This document shows, piece after piece, positions 1 to 8,547 of a stretch of DNA of 64,000 nucleotides. Made by a program: the position numbers and the translations under genes. Origin of the DNA: G965267425 sp965267425 (GTDB taxonomy: Bacteria > Bacteroidota > Bacteroidia > Flavobacteriales_E > Vicingaceae); NCBI GenBank assembly GCA_965267425.1, contig OZ253959.1, positions 1,860,001 to 1,924,000 of the forward strand, written 5' to 3'. Below the pieces are notes generated by a model. That model was not told where the DNA came from and did no database searches. It was given only the letters and a program-made list of their open reading frames with translations. How positions within the stretch are numbered: the stretch's first letter is position 1; every line of letters begins with the position of its first letter.

Positions 1-612
1 TTCGTCTTTTGTATCAAAGGCATATTTGAGCTCGAGAATAAACTCAGAAGAAACGTTATCCTTTCCCAATAATGTGTTTCCAAAGTGTCCGAATCGGAGA
101 TAGGTAAAATCCCAGTCCATGGTTATTCTGAATAGACGATCTGCCGACTGGTAATATTTCCGTTGATAACTATTCATTACAACGGGATGTAAAATTTTTA
201 ACTCCTCTTTTATATTTTCGTTCAAGTCAGCAGCCGCTAAAACTTGTTTTAATTCACTTTCAGACAAGTTCATCCCCACTTCGAACGATGGTAGTGGGAA
301 TGCATATTTCCAACCCAACTCTCCCCTCTTTATTTTATATTCCAATACTGGATTATCAGCTATTCCTTCCATTGAACCATACCACCGAATACGAACTTTT
401 TTTCGATCACTTCTTCCAATTACGTTGTCATGATAAAAATCTAATTCCGAAGTGTCGAGGTATATGTTGTTCACCTGCCGAGCTTCGTAAATTTCTGAAA
501 ACAAGGCAGGATGGAGTTTGATAGAAGTTTCTACCGCAACTTTGTCCGGTGTGGAATCAACAATGAATTTCCTTTCAAATCTACTCTCAGGTAGTTGTAA
601 ATCAAATATCAC
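1..612 (-). CDS. VTC-domain (polyphosphate polymerase-type) protein, 3' end cut by window edge
   Basis: The reading frame is open from a GTG at 612-610 to the left edge, giving 204 visible residues; the C-terminus is missing. Conserved VTC tunnel elements are visible in order: ERKF near residue 13, IYLDT near 48, the basic strand RKKVRIRW near 70, LEYKIKRG near 90, YQRKYY near 150, ITMDWD and LELKYA close to the cut. VTC domains make inorganic polyphosphate from ATP in yeast; bacterial members sit beside CotH and DUF4956 genes, as here. The GTG start overlaps the TAG stop of the upstream gene by one base (TAGTG), which implies translational coupling. The family call is firm; activity on polyphosphate in this protein is inferred. 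Confidence 0.9.
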   Translation of the reverse strand, partial: MIFDLQLPESRFERKFIVDSTPDKVAVETSIKLHPALFSEIYEARQVNNIYLDTSELDFYHDNVIGRSDRKKVRIRWYGSMEGIADNPVLEYKIKRGELGWKYAFPLPSFEVGMNLSESELKQVLAAADLNENIKEELKILHPVVMNSYQRKYYQSADRLFRITMDWDFTYLRFGHFGNTLLGKDNVSSEFILELKYAFDTKDE

Positions 613-1295
613 TACAGGTTGTGATTATTGATGTAGCTAATTCGAATATTGCTATCAAGGTTTTGCAATTCTTTGGTGCACTGCTCAAGTGCCAAATCAC
701 TTTTAACCTCTACTTGATAACTCACTTCGATCATATCCTTATTTTGATCAAATCTTCTCAATTCGGATTTAGCAAATATCTTTTCAATGATTTCAGATAC
801 ATTGGACATGCTCACTTTGTCCCCTGAGGTGGAACTAATGGTGAAATACAGATTATTTCCTTGTTTTCCAGGTTTGATAAACCATCTTATCCATATGATG
901 GCCATGATGATAACAAACGCAATGGGTACAATAATGTGCTGATTAGCACCCAGTCCTAACCCGATAGCAATGGACAAAAATAAGTACGCCAACTCTTCAG
1001 GCTCTTTTATGGCCGCTCTGAATCTCACAATGGATAATGCCCCAACCAAACCAAGAGATAATGCAAGAGATGACTTCACTATGGATATAATCAACATGGT
1101 GGTAAATGTGATCAAAAGGAAATTTTGAGAAAATTGTCCTCTGTTAGACAGTGACGCACCACATACGCGATACGTGAATTGCAATAACAATGACATGATT
1201 ACAACCAGCGCTGCGTTTAACAATAAGTCATAAATGCTGATATCAACATTCTGGGTTATCAGAAATTTTTGAAAAAGGCTCCACTTATTTTCCAT
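612..1295 (-). CDS. DUF4956 integral membrane protein
   Basis: This 227-residue protein has about four hydrophobic segments in its first 140 residues (near 22-42, 58-78, 80-115 and 120-137). It carries the family signature GALSIVRFRAAIKEPEELAY around residues 84-103, followed by a glycine-rich helix. The C-terminal 80 residues look like a soluble alpha/beta domain facing the cytoplasm. DUF4956 proteins have no established reaction but recur next to VTC and CotH genes, so a membrane role in that module is inferred. It follows the metallophosphoesterase-like gene by 71 bases; a TACTTTAG box on the minus strand at 1324-1317 could give internal transcription. It overlaps the next gene by one base. 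Confidence 0.88.
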   Translation of the reverse strand: MENKWSLFQKFLITQNVDISIYDLLLNAALVVIMSLLLQFTYRVCGASLSNRGQFSQNFLLITFTTMLIISIVKSSLALSLGLVGALSIVRFRAAIKEPEELAYLFLSIAIGLGLGANQHIIVPIAFVIIMAIIWIRWFIKPGKQGNNLYFTISSTSGDKVSMSNVSEIIEKIFAKSELRRFDQNKDMIEVSYQVEVKSDLALEQCTKELQNLDSNIRISYINNHNL

Positions 1296-1366
1296 ATTCC
1301 ATTCTAAAATTCGGGGCTAAAGTAAATCTAATCTTAAAAAATTCGAAATTCAATGATGTTAATCTG

Positions 1367-2257
1367 TTAAGGCAAGATGTAATCTTCCAATTTACCCAGC
1401 CTGTTTCTTTCTCCTGTTAAGGCAATCAACTCAAAATCTACACTACCGTCATCATTGGCTTCTACAATAATAAAGTTCTCTTCATCCTCATGCCCCATTC
1501 CACTAGCAATTAAATGAATATTGTCAACGGCATAATACATGTATCCAGGAGAGTACCAGGTTGCACCAACATCTCCTGCAAAAAAATAAACATTCTGATT
1601 TTCTTTGGTAACAAAAGGCGCTTTGGTGTGATTTAACAACGGCTCTACCTCCGTCCAAAAATTCGAATCATCGCTTCTTCCTACTAATGAATTGGTTCGA
1701 ACATTTTTGAATATGGAATCAGGAGTCCACCAAATCATTTGATGGAGATAAATAAAAATATTGCGTACATCTGGTGATGACTCAACCGTATTTCTTAAAA
1801 AATCATATTGATCGCCTACTATATTCCAATAGCCTTGGTTACCGTCCAGAATAATATGCAAATCATCTTCTTTTTGAATGGAGTAATAAAAGGCACCATA
1901 ACGACTTTCCACAAGGTCGGGGTCTACCATATCGTGATTTCCGAATGAATAATATACAGGCATTCCCAATTCACGTACGGAAGAATCTGCATTATCCCAT
2001 GTTTCAACGGTAGATTTTTGTACTATGTCTCCTGTAAGTACACCAAAATCCATCATTGGCCAATTTCGAATCAAATCATAATGATTCTCAAATAATGGAT
2101 GCAATCCGTTATTTACCTCTCCAGGCTTTCCATAGGTATGTCCTGCCACAAAAAAAGCATACTCCACCTGCGCTTCAGGTGGAATCTCTTCTTCTGTCTT
2201 AACACATCCCAACAGGCTAAGACAACAGATTAATCCAAATGTAAATTTCAACTTCAT
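1367..2257 (-). CDS. Calcineurin-like metallophosphoesterase-fold lipoprotein, metal ligands partly lost
   Basis: A 296-residue protein with a lipoprotein signal ending in LLGC (Cys18), so probably anchored in the envelope. The metallophosphoesterase order is recognisable: AGHTYG at 38-43, TGD at 75-77, GNHD at 106-109, a His in LHQ at about 172 and FAGDVG at 227-232. In active enzymes the first motif is D-x-H and the last is GHxH; here the first Asp is Ala38 and the last is GDVG, so the two-metal site may be incomplete. The start codon lies one base after the cotH-like stop, which makes co-transcription with it very likely. The fold is a good call. Catalytic activity is doubtful. Confidence 0.75.
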   Translation of the reverse strand: MKLKFTFGLICCLSLLGCVKTEEEIPPEAQVEYAFFVAGHTYGKPGEVNNGLHPLFENHYDLIRNWPMMDFGVLTGDIVQKSTVETWDNADSSVRELGMPVYYSFGNHDMVDPDLVESRYGAFYYSIQKEDDLHIILDGNQGYWNIVGDQYDFLRNTVESSPDVRNIFIYLHQMIWWTPDSIFKNVRTNSLVGRSDDSNFWTEVEPLLNHTKAPFVTKENQNVYFFAGDVGATWYSPGYMYYAVDNIHLIASGMGHEDEENFIIVEANDDGSVDFELIALTGERNRLGKLEDYILP

Positions 2258-2258
2258 G

Positions 2259-5225
2259 TCAATAAAATAATTTAGCTACTTCAGTTGCATTCGACTCCTG
2301 AAGAACATCATTGATGAACATGGTGGACCCTTCCTCAATTTGATTTAACGTATCAACATTTGTCATGGTTACTTCCGTTAAGCGCAAATCCGGAAAGGCA
2401 TACTCTGGTTTCTTTCTAAACACAACAGCCCCATATGCCACATTATTGATTTCAGAACGACTAATATCCACCCTAGATGCATCCTTAGAAGCCACTGCAA
2501 TTTTACATTTTTCAATTTGAACCTCTTCAACATCCAGCTTTGAAGCTTCCCCGCCACTTATCGCCTTATCCCCACATTCAACAATGTTGACATTACTTAT
2601 GTAGGCATAACTCCCGGAAAAATCAATGGCATCATTTCCTACATCAGAAAATGCACAGTTAATCACTCTTCCCTGACAAAAATCACTATCAAAAGCATCA
2701 CCATAAATGTTTTCGAAAGAACAATTGCTCACCAAAAATTCAGTTCGAATCGTATTTAACGCATCTTCGCATTGATTTGATATAAACGAACAATTGTTTA
2801 TCTCCACCTTCGATTCATAGAAATTCACAGACCCGGTTTGCGTCCAGCCTTCTTTGTTTAAGGCAGTCAGTTGTTTAAATTGAACATGTGATAATGTGCT
2901 TTTGGAATTCGCCTGAAGTACAGTTACGCCCTGACCTGTGCTATCTTCAGAAAAAATTCGAACAGGCTTGGATGCCGTTCCTTGAATTTCCAAAGCACCT
3001 TGCACTATCACCGCAGCATGGTTGAGCAGGTTAATTTCAACCCCTTTTTGAATGATCAATTTACTTCCTTCTGGAAACATCATATCCTTATTTATGGTAT
3101 AGTCCCCTGAAGCGAGATAATAATCGCCATTATCATTCTTTTGAAACGGCTGATAATTCACCATTCGATCTTCCATTTGTTGGCGTGGCGTCCGAGGCAA
3201 TGGCGCTTTCCAAGCATTGATAACACCATGTTCAGCAATCAAATTGTCGTCTACGATGAAATGGAGATACTTAGCGGAACCTATAATTCGCATCTCTTTC
3301 TCGGTCGGGACACCATCATAGGCATTTATAGTTACAGGCTCCTCCAAATATTGCTGAATGTACTTTTTAGAAGAACTAGCCCCCAAAATCTTGATAGGAA
3401 GTGGATAAAAATTCTGAATTAATACGTTTGCACTGTCGTTCAACGTATCCTGAGTAAAAATGTTTACAAATTTAGGTGGGGCTTCTTCCACATAAACTTT
3501 ACTAATCTTCTCTTCTTTCATCTGGATGTTCAACGATTCCCAACTTCCTAACTCTTCAAATTTCTCAACGATTCCTGGAATCAAATTCCGAATCTTTTCT
3601 GCTCGCTTAAAATAGTAAGTGTTGTCAAATTGATAATATGGAAATTCCTTCTGCACCAATGCTTCATATTGCGAAATTTGTTCTTGATAGCTGCTGTAAA
3701 ACCCACGGATAAAATCATCATTTGAATACATGACTAAATAGTTGATATAACTATTTATAAATTTCTCATCTTTAAGTATTTGCAGTACAATCATGTTCTT
3801 GCCGGAAAGGCTGTCATTGTGCTCCAAACTAAAGGCTCCAATGGCAGGCACCTTAACCCAATCCAACACACCTCCACTTGTATATCCATCGTATGCGATA
3901 GGCTCCAATTTGCTAATGATTGGATTGTAATAAAATCGCATATTATGCCAGATCAATCCATGCCTGGCATTGGTCAAATCCATTAGTGCATAATACTTAG
4001 CCAATTTATCGACATCAAATATGTCCGATACTTTCTTGCTTCCTAAACGATATTGCTCCAAAAGCGTTTGAGCTATGACAAATTGTTGCTTCAAATGCTC
4101 GGTTTTCATTGTTTTGTTCATAGAGAAGGGCTCTATCAACGCAGATTGATAATCCGGCAGGTACAACAAACTATCCTTGTGTAATTTTCCAAATTTCTGA
4201 ATCTTCCAAAATCCATCTTCATTGAATTTTAAAATCGGTCCTTCCCTTCTGTACCTTGATTCTACAAGTTGTTTGACAAAATGCTCTTCCCATGCAAACA
4301 ACCCCATATGTCTATCATTTATTTTGACGGGAACAAAACCGTACTTCGTAGTGAGCACGCCTTGCTGGGTAAACAATTCATGTGCCAACCATTCGGACAG
4401 GAAGTCGCGTGAAATGGGTGTCTGAATTGAAAACACCTTCAATTCATTCCAGACAAAATCATCTTTTAACTTGATTCGATATGACCATTTATCTCCTTTC
4501 AAATGATCCAACCAATCCCCTTTTAACCTCATCTTGGCTGACATAATCTGCTCCCCATCGTACACCATACCCTTAATCCAGTCTCTATCTGTACTTTCGA
4601 GAATCCTGGCCTGAAATGCACGTTTTCGCACCCCTTTCAGCACATTGATTTCTTCATTACCAATACTCAACTCCAAATAGGGCACTTCGTACTCCGGATA
4701 TTTTTTTTTCAATCGACGGACAATATGCAAATCATCAAACCAAACAGAGTCGCTTGAAGGATTCCACACATATACTTTTAACTCAGGATACAGTAAATGC
4801 GGGGGTACCATCACTTCTAATCCAATTTTTTGCCACTCGCCTTGTTGCTCAAGGATGGTTGGAGCCGATTTTTCATAAAACAATCCAGGGGTTTCTGACG
4901 CTGCTACGATAACTCCTATGTCATTTTTGGATTTTCGCCATACTGTAATTTGATAAAATTCATCAGCGACAACACGAAGGCTTGTTGCAAATCCATATTT
5001 GTCAGCTGCATCAAGTAAAACAGCATGCTCAGACTGAAAACCTCCTTTGGTTCGATGCTCCGAACCTCCGAAAACATATTTGTTTTCTTGGTCGTCCACA
5101 AATCTTTTATTGCTTTCCAACACGTGTTCTGCTGAGCAAGAAATTTCCTGCCCAATCTCAAGTCTTGGATCACTGCATGAACTTACCAGCCATATCAATC
5201 CTATGGTATATATCCACTTAATCAA
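2259..5225 (-). CDS. CotH-type kinase lipoprotein with N-terminal jelly-roll-like and C-terminal beta-helix regions
   Basis: A 988-residue envelope lipoprotein (signal ending LVSSC, Cys17). Residues about 45-170 resemble a carbohydrate-binding jelly roll ending in WFDDLHIVRR. Residues about 195-560 match CotH proteins: RLKGDW near 233, WEEHF near 312, then the ARHGLIWHN segment at 420-428 and IAYDG at 443-447, where the kinase acidic and Asn residues are expected. Residues about 720-950 are short repeats rich in N, C, S and D (NCSF, NCAF), typical of a right-handed parallel beta-helix. CotH proteins are atypical surface kinases. The start must be TTG at 5225; no in-frame ATG or GTG gives an intact signal peptide. 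It leads the operon with the metallophosphoesterase-like, DUF4956 and VTC genes. Confidence 0.88.
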   Translation of the reverse strand: MIKWIYTIGLIWLVSSCSDPRLEIGQEISCSAEHVLESNKRFVDDQENKYVFGGSEHRTKGGFQSEHAVLLDAADKYGFATSLRVVADEFYQITVWRKSKNDIGVIVAASETPGLFYEKSAPTILEQQGEWQKIGLEVMVPPHLLYPELKVYVWNPSSDSVWFDDLHIVRRLKKKYPEYEVPYLELSIGNEEINVLKGVRKRAFQARILESTDRDWIKGMVYDGEQIMSAKMRLKGDWLDHLKGDKWSYRIKLKDDFVWNELKVFSIQTPISRDFLSEWLAHELFTQQGVLTTKYGFVPVKINDRHMGLFAWEEHFVKQLVESRYRREGPILKFNEDGFWKIQKFGKLHKDSLLYLPDYQSALIEPFSMNKTMKTEHLKQQFVIAQTLLEQYRLGSKKVSDIFDVDKLAKYYALMDLTNARHGLIWHNMRFYYNPIISKLEPIAYDGYTSGGVLDWVKVPAIGAFSLEHNDSLSGKNMIVLQILKDEKFINSYINYLVMYSNDDFIRGFYSSYQEQISQYEALVQKEFPYYQFDNTYYFKRAEKIRNLIPGIVEKFEELGSWESLNIQMKEEKISKVYVEEAPPKFVNIFTQDTLNDSANVLIQNFYPLPIKILGASSSKKYIQQYLEEPVTINAYDGVPTEKEMRIIGSAKYLHFIVDDNLIAEHGVINAWKAPLPRTPRQQMEDRMVNYQPFQKNDNGDYYLASGDYTINKDMMFPEGSKLIIQKGVEINLLNHAAVIVQGALEIQGTASKPVRIFSEDSTGQGVTVLQANSKSTLSHVQFKQLTALNKEGWTQTGSVNFYESKVEINNCSFISNQCEDALNTIRTEFLVSNCSFENIYGDAFDSDFCQGRVINCAFSDVGNDAIDFSGSYAYISNVNIVECGDKAISGGEASKLDVEEVQIEKCKIAVASKDASRVDISRSEINNVAYGAVVFRKKPEYAFPDLRLTEVTMTNVDTLNQIEEGSTMFINDVLQESNATEVAKLFY

Positions 5226-5254
5226 TCAGGTAAAAGTTTGGATGATTGCCCAGC

Positions 5255-5262
5255 CAAAAATA
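5255..5262 (-). promoter_or_regulatory. Putative -7 box (TATTTTTG) of the cotH-like operon
   Basis: On the minus strand this reads TATTTTTG, a full match to the Bacteroidetes TAnnTTTG box. It would start transcription near 5249, about 24 bases before the TTG start at 5225. No clear -33 TTG is seen at the usual distance. Confidence 0.5.
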
Positions 5263-5340
5263 CCATAAATTCTTGTCCGCTGAATGAAGAGAGAACACTT
5301 CCCTCAAATTGTCCTCTATGAATCGTATATTCGCAATACT

Positions 5341-6018
5341 ATGAAGAAAAAACACCTCATAAATCTTGCATTAATCTTTGCAGCCGGCTGGTTAATTACC
5401 TACTCACCCATTGGTTTAAATAAAGGCCCTCATGCATTTGACGACGGTTCTTTTTTTGATCACCACCTAAAGAAACACACGCAAGAAGAAAATAACATCT
5501 TGATTGATGTAAACGATTTTAATGAATTCATTAAGGAAGGTGAATGGGCAAATGAATTCACAGAGTCGTTTGATTTAGATTCCACAGGTGACGGTAAAAA
5601 AGAAAAAGTTTTCACCTCCATCTCTTGGCAAGATGATAACTGTGTTATTTCAAGTAGCATTACCGATGGCAAAAAGACAATTTGGAACGACCAATACACC
5701 ATCACGGCAGAATTGGCCCAACATTTTTACCCGAACGTTGATCCCAAAAACATCAAGCAACTGCAGTATTATCTCGGATTATGTCAGTTGAATTTTTTGG
5801 AAAGATTTGACCGAACTACAGAAGCATTGGACAGCAAGAAGAATCTTCTAACCTCAAAAATGATGGAAGGACCGTATTGTGACACTGAAAGGATAGAAAT
5901 TGAATCTTATTTAAACGAATATGGTGGATATTTCCTGGGAACCCTCAATTTATTTGATGACTCACTGTATTCCTGGAACGATAACAAAAAAGCCTTTGTT
6001 TTAATAGCGAACTCATAA
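5341..6018 (+). CDS. Exported or membrane-anchored protein of unknown function
   Basis: I do not recognise a family. From ATG 5341 it is 225 residues and begins KKKH followed by one hydrophobic segment (residues about 5-22), which fits a signal peptide or N-terminal anchor. The rest is acidic and hydrophilic, with a DSTGDGKKEKVF segment that resembles the start of an EF-hand-like or VCBS-type calcium loop and could describe a secreted sensor of ions. An upstream in-frame ATG at 5284 would put 19 extra residues before the hydrophobic segment and is less likely. The gene ends four bases before the M2 peptidase gene, so the two are probably co-transcribed. A TATATTCG box lies at 5326-5333. Confidence 0.65.
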   Translation: MKKKHLINLALIFAAGWLITYSPIGLNKGPHAFDDGSFFDHHLKKHTQEENNILIDVNDFNEFIKEGEWANEFTESFDLDSTGDGKKEKVFTSISWQDDNCVISSSITDGKKTIWNDQYTITAELAQHFYPNVDPKNIKQLQYYLGLCQLNFLERFDRTTEALDSKKNLLTSKMMEGPYCDTERIEIESYLNEYGGYFLGTLNLFDDSLYSWNDNKKAFVLIANS

Positions 6019-6022
6019 GCCC

Positions 6023-7831
6023 ATGATGAAAAATACAACATACGCAGTAGCAGCGGTCTTAACTTTAATCATTGCCTGCCAGCCTGCACAACAAAAGCCG
6101 ATTAAACAAGAAGTAGAAGAATTTCTGACGGAATACAATACTACGTATCAGACGCTGCTAAAGGAAGCTGCCGAAATGCAATGGAAACTGAATACGAAAA
6201 TTGTTGAAGGAGATACCGTAACTTCAAAATTGGCTTCTGAAGCGGAAGAAAAAATGGCTGCTTTTACCGGAAGTTCTGAAAACATTCAAACGGCTATGCG
6301 TTTGTTGCAACATCAAGATTCTTTATCCATTGTTCAAATTAGACAACTGAAAACCATATTGTATGCCGCCGGAAGCAATCCTGCCACTGTGAAAGACTTG
6401 GTAAAACAAAAAATTGAAGCTGGGAATAAACAAACGGAACTTCTATTTGGATTTGACTATCAATTAGATGGTAATTCGGTTTCAACCAATGACTTGGACG
6501 AATTACTTCACTCTTCCACTGACTTGAATGAAAGATTAACAGTTTGGAACGCAAGTAAGGAAGTAGGAAAACCATTGAAAGACGGATTAGAAAACCTAAG
6601 AAATCTGCGAAACCAAACGGTTCAAGCCCTGGATTATTCGGACTATTTTGAATATCAGGTATCTGATTATCAAATGAATAGCTCCGAAATGTTGGATTTA
6701 TGCAGCAATATGATCGGCGAGATTTGGCCATTATACAGGGAGTTACATACCTGGGCAAGATATACGCTTGCAGAAAAATACGGTCAAGAAGTACCTGAAC
6801 TCATTCCGGCCCATTGGTTACCCAATCGATGGGGACAAGAATGGGGAGGCATAATAGATGTTGAAGGGTTAAATATTGATGAAGCCTTGAAGGAAAAGAG
6901 TGCAGAGTGGATAGTTAAAGAAGGAGAAAATTTTTACATGAGTATGGGATTTGATCCTCTTCCACAATCGTTTTATGAATTGTCTAGTTTATATCCTCTT
7001 CCCGAAGATGCGGGATACAAAAAGAACAATCATGCTTCGGCTTGGCATATGGACAATGCTGAAGATGTAAGATCCTTGATGAGTGTTGTTCCAAATACTC
7101 GTTGGTGGGGGACTACATTACATGAATTGGGTCATATTTATTACTACATGACTTATACGAATCCGGACGTTCCCATCATATTACGTGGCGGTGCGAACAG
7201 AGGGTTTCACGAAGCCATGGGCAGTTTAATGGGACTAGCTGCTATGCAACAACCTTTTCTTGAACGATACGAGTTGATTCCCGCTGGTTTAGAACTAGAC
7301 CAGGAAAAAATACTTTTGAAAGAAGCATTGGATTTTGTGGTTCTAATTCCCTGGGGTGCTGGTGTCATGACCTATTTTGAACATGAATTATATGCCAACA
7401 ATTTACCAAAAGATAAATTCAACCAACATTGGTGGTCACTGAAAGAAAAGTATCAGGGAATCAAAGCTCCTGAAACACGTGGAGAAGAATACTGTGACGC
7501 ATGTTCAAAAACACACATAAACAACGATCCAGCGCAATACTACGATTATGCCATCTCGAATGTACTGTTGTTTCAATTTCATGAATTTATTGCAAACGGT
7601 ATACTATTGCAGGATCCTCATGCCACCAATTATTATGGCAATGAGAATATTGGTGTATTTGTGAAAAAACTAATGTATCCCGGTGCCAATGTGGATTGGC
7701 AAGAGCATCTTGAAAAACATTTGGGAACAGGCATGTCTGCCAATGCCATGAAAGCCTACTTTGAACCGTTGATGACATATCTTCAAAAAGAAAACGAAGG
7801 AAGAACTTATACCCTGCCAGAGCAAATCTAG
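6023..7831 (+). CDS. M2-family peptidyl-dipeptidase (ACE-like) lipoprotein
   Basis: A 602-residue zinc peptidase that removes C-terminal dipeptides from peptides. The zinc motif HELGH is at 367-371 and the third ligand is the Glu in GFHEAMG at about 397, 30 residues after the first His, close to the arrangement of animal ACE and its bacterial homologues. The preceding GGANRGFHEA block is characteristic of family M2. The signal ends LIIAC (Cys19), so it is a lipoprotein, probably periplasmic or surface-exposed. Length is normal for single-domain bacterial members. The start is ATG 6023, with a second Met directly after it. It sits four bases after the previous gene and five bases before the next, forming a tight three-gene unit. 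Confidence 0.93.
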   Translation: MMKNTTYAVAAVLTLIIACQPAQQKPIKQEVEEFLTEYNTTYQTLLKEAAEMQWKLNTKIVEGDTVTSKLASEAEEKMAAFTGSSENIQTAMRLLQHQDSLSIVQIRQLKTILYAAGSNPATVKDLVKQKIEAGNKQTELLFGFDYQLDGNSVSTNDLDELLHSSTDLNERLTVWNASKEVGKPLKDGLENLRNLRNQTVQALDYSDYFEYQVSDYQMNSSEMLDLCSNMIGEIWPLYRELHTWARYTLAEKYGQEVPELIPAHWLPNRWGQEWGGIIDVEGLNIDEALKEKSAEWIVKEGENFYMSMGFDPLPQSFYELSSLYPLPEDAGYKKNNHASAWHMDNAEDVRSLMSVVPNTRWWGTTLHELGHIYYYMTYTNPDVPIILRGGANRGFHEAMGSLMGLAAMQQPFLERYELIPAGLELDQEKILLKEALDFVVLIPWGAGVMTYFEHELYANNLPKDKFNQHWWSLKEKYQGIKAPETRGEEYCDACSKTHINNDPAQYYDYAISNVLLFQFHEFIANGILLQDPHATNYYGNENIGVFVKKLMYPGANVDWQEHLEKHLGTGMSANAMKAYFEPLMTYLQKENEGRTYTLPEQI

Positions 7832-7836
7832 ACATC

Positions 7837-8502
7837 ATGAAAAAGTCACTCCTTTATGGCATCATTCTTATTGGCTGGGCAATCAACTCACATGCTCAGG
7901 AGGCTGAAAGTGCCAAAACATTAGAAGGTGGTGAAGTTCTTTTTGATGCAGGTTTGGGATTTGGAGTTCATATTTTTAGTACCAATGAAGAAGAAGGTAA
8001 CATTGGAGGAGGCGTACCTGGGTTATTGTATGCAGGGATAGGTTACAATGTGTTGCCAAACCTAGCTCTTGGAGTAATCTATGAAAGAAACGGATATTTA
8101 ACCGACCCAGATTCCGCTTTTCAGGTAGTTTCGAATAATTTGGGGTTGAGCTTAAACTATCACGTTTTTAACAGGAATAACATCCTACTTGACTTAGGAA
8201 TGACATTTGGAACCTCGTCATTTAGATTTGAAAATTTCAGGAATAATGAATCGTTGGAGAGTCAAGGATCACAAGTAAAATTTTTGGCTGGCATAAAGAG
8301 GTATTTTAACGATAACATTGGCGTTTATATGGCATTTACGGTACCTATTCATTCATATAAAACCTTTAAAGATCAAGATGGGAATGTGTATGAAATTTAT
8401 GACTACAACAGTCTTGATTTTCCTATTCCAGATTCAAAGCGCAATTTTGAAATTTCATTGTCCGGATTCAACTTTAATTTTGGAATGACAGTAAAAATCT
8501 AA
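7837..8502 (+). CDS. Outer-membrane beta-barrel-like protein
   Basis: A 221-residue protein with a clear signal peptide (MKKSLL to SHAQ). After this come alternating hydrophobic/polar strands rich in Gly, Tyr and Asn (for example GLGFGVHIF, LLYAGIGYNV, LSLNYHV, FNFNFGMTV), typical of an eight-stranded outer-membrane barrel of the porin-family/OmpW-like kind. It ends in an amphipathic strand, as barrel proteins do, although the last residue is Ile rather than Phe. The start codon lies five bases after the M2 peptidase stop, so the two are co-expressed. Specific function is unknown; the barrel call rests on composition and strand pattern. Confidence 0.7.
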   Translation: MKKSLLYGIILIGWAINSHAQEAESAKTLEGGEVLFDAGLGFGVHIFSTNEEEGNIGGGVPGLLYAGIGYNVLPNLALGVIYERNGYLTDPDSAFQVVSNNLGLSLNYHVFNRNNILLDLGMTFGTSSFRFENFRNNESLESQGSQVKFLAGIKRYFNDNIGVYMAFTVPIHSYKTFKDQDGNVYEIYDYNSLDFPIPDSKRNFEISLSGFNFNFGMTVKI

Positions 8503-8534
8503 ATTTTAGATCTTTTACATAATTGGTGAAATTC

Positions 8535-8542
8535 TATATTTG
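8535..8542 (+). promoter_or_regulatory. Putative -7 box (TATATTTG) five bases before the antiporter start
   Basis: TATATTTG is a perfect TAnnTTTG box. The predicted transcription start falls on or next to the ATG at 8548, which would make the mRNA leaderless. No TTG is seen at the -33 position (the region reads TTTT). Confidence 0.5.
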
Positions 8543-8547
8543 TCCTT

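Noticed and set aside
288..521. A 77-residue plus-strand reading frame
   Set aside because: It is antisense to the VTC domain, whose conserved motifs are read on the minus strand from the GTG at 612.
6339..6758. A 139-residue minus-strand frame inside the M2 peptidase gene
   Set aside because: It lies opposite a well-conserved peptidase, has no signal or motif, and no promoter was seen for it.
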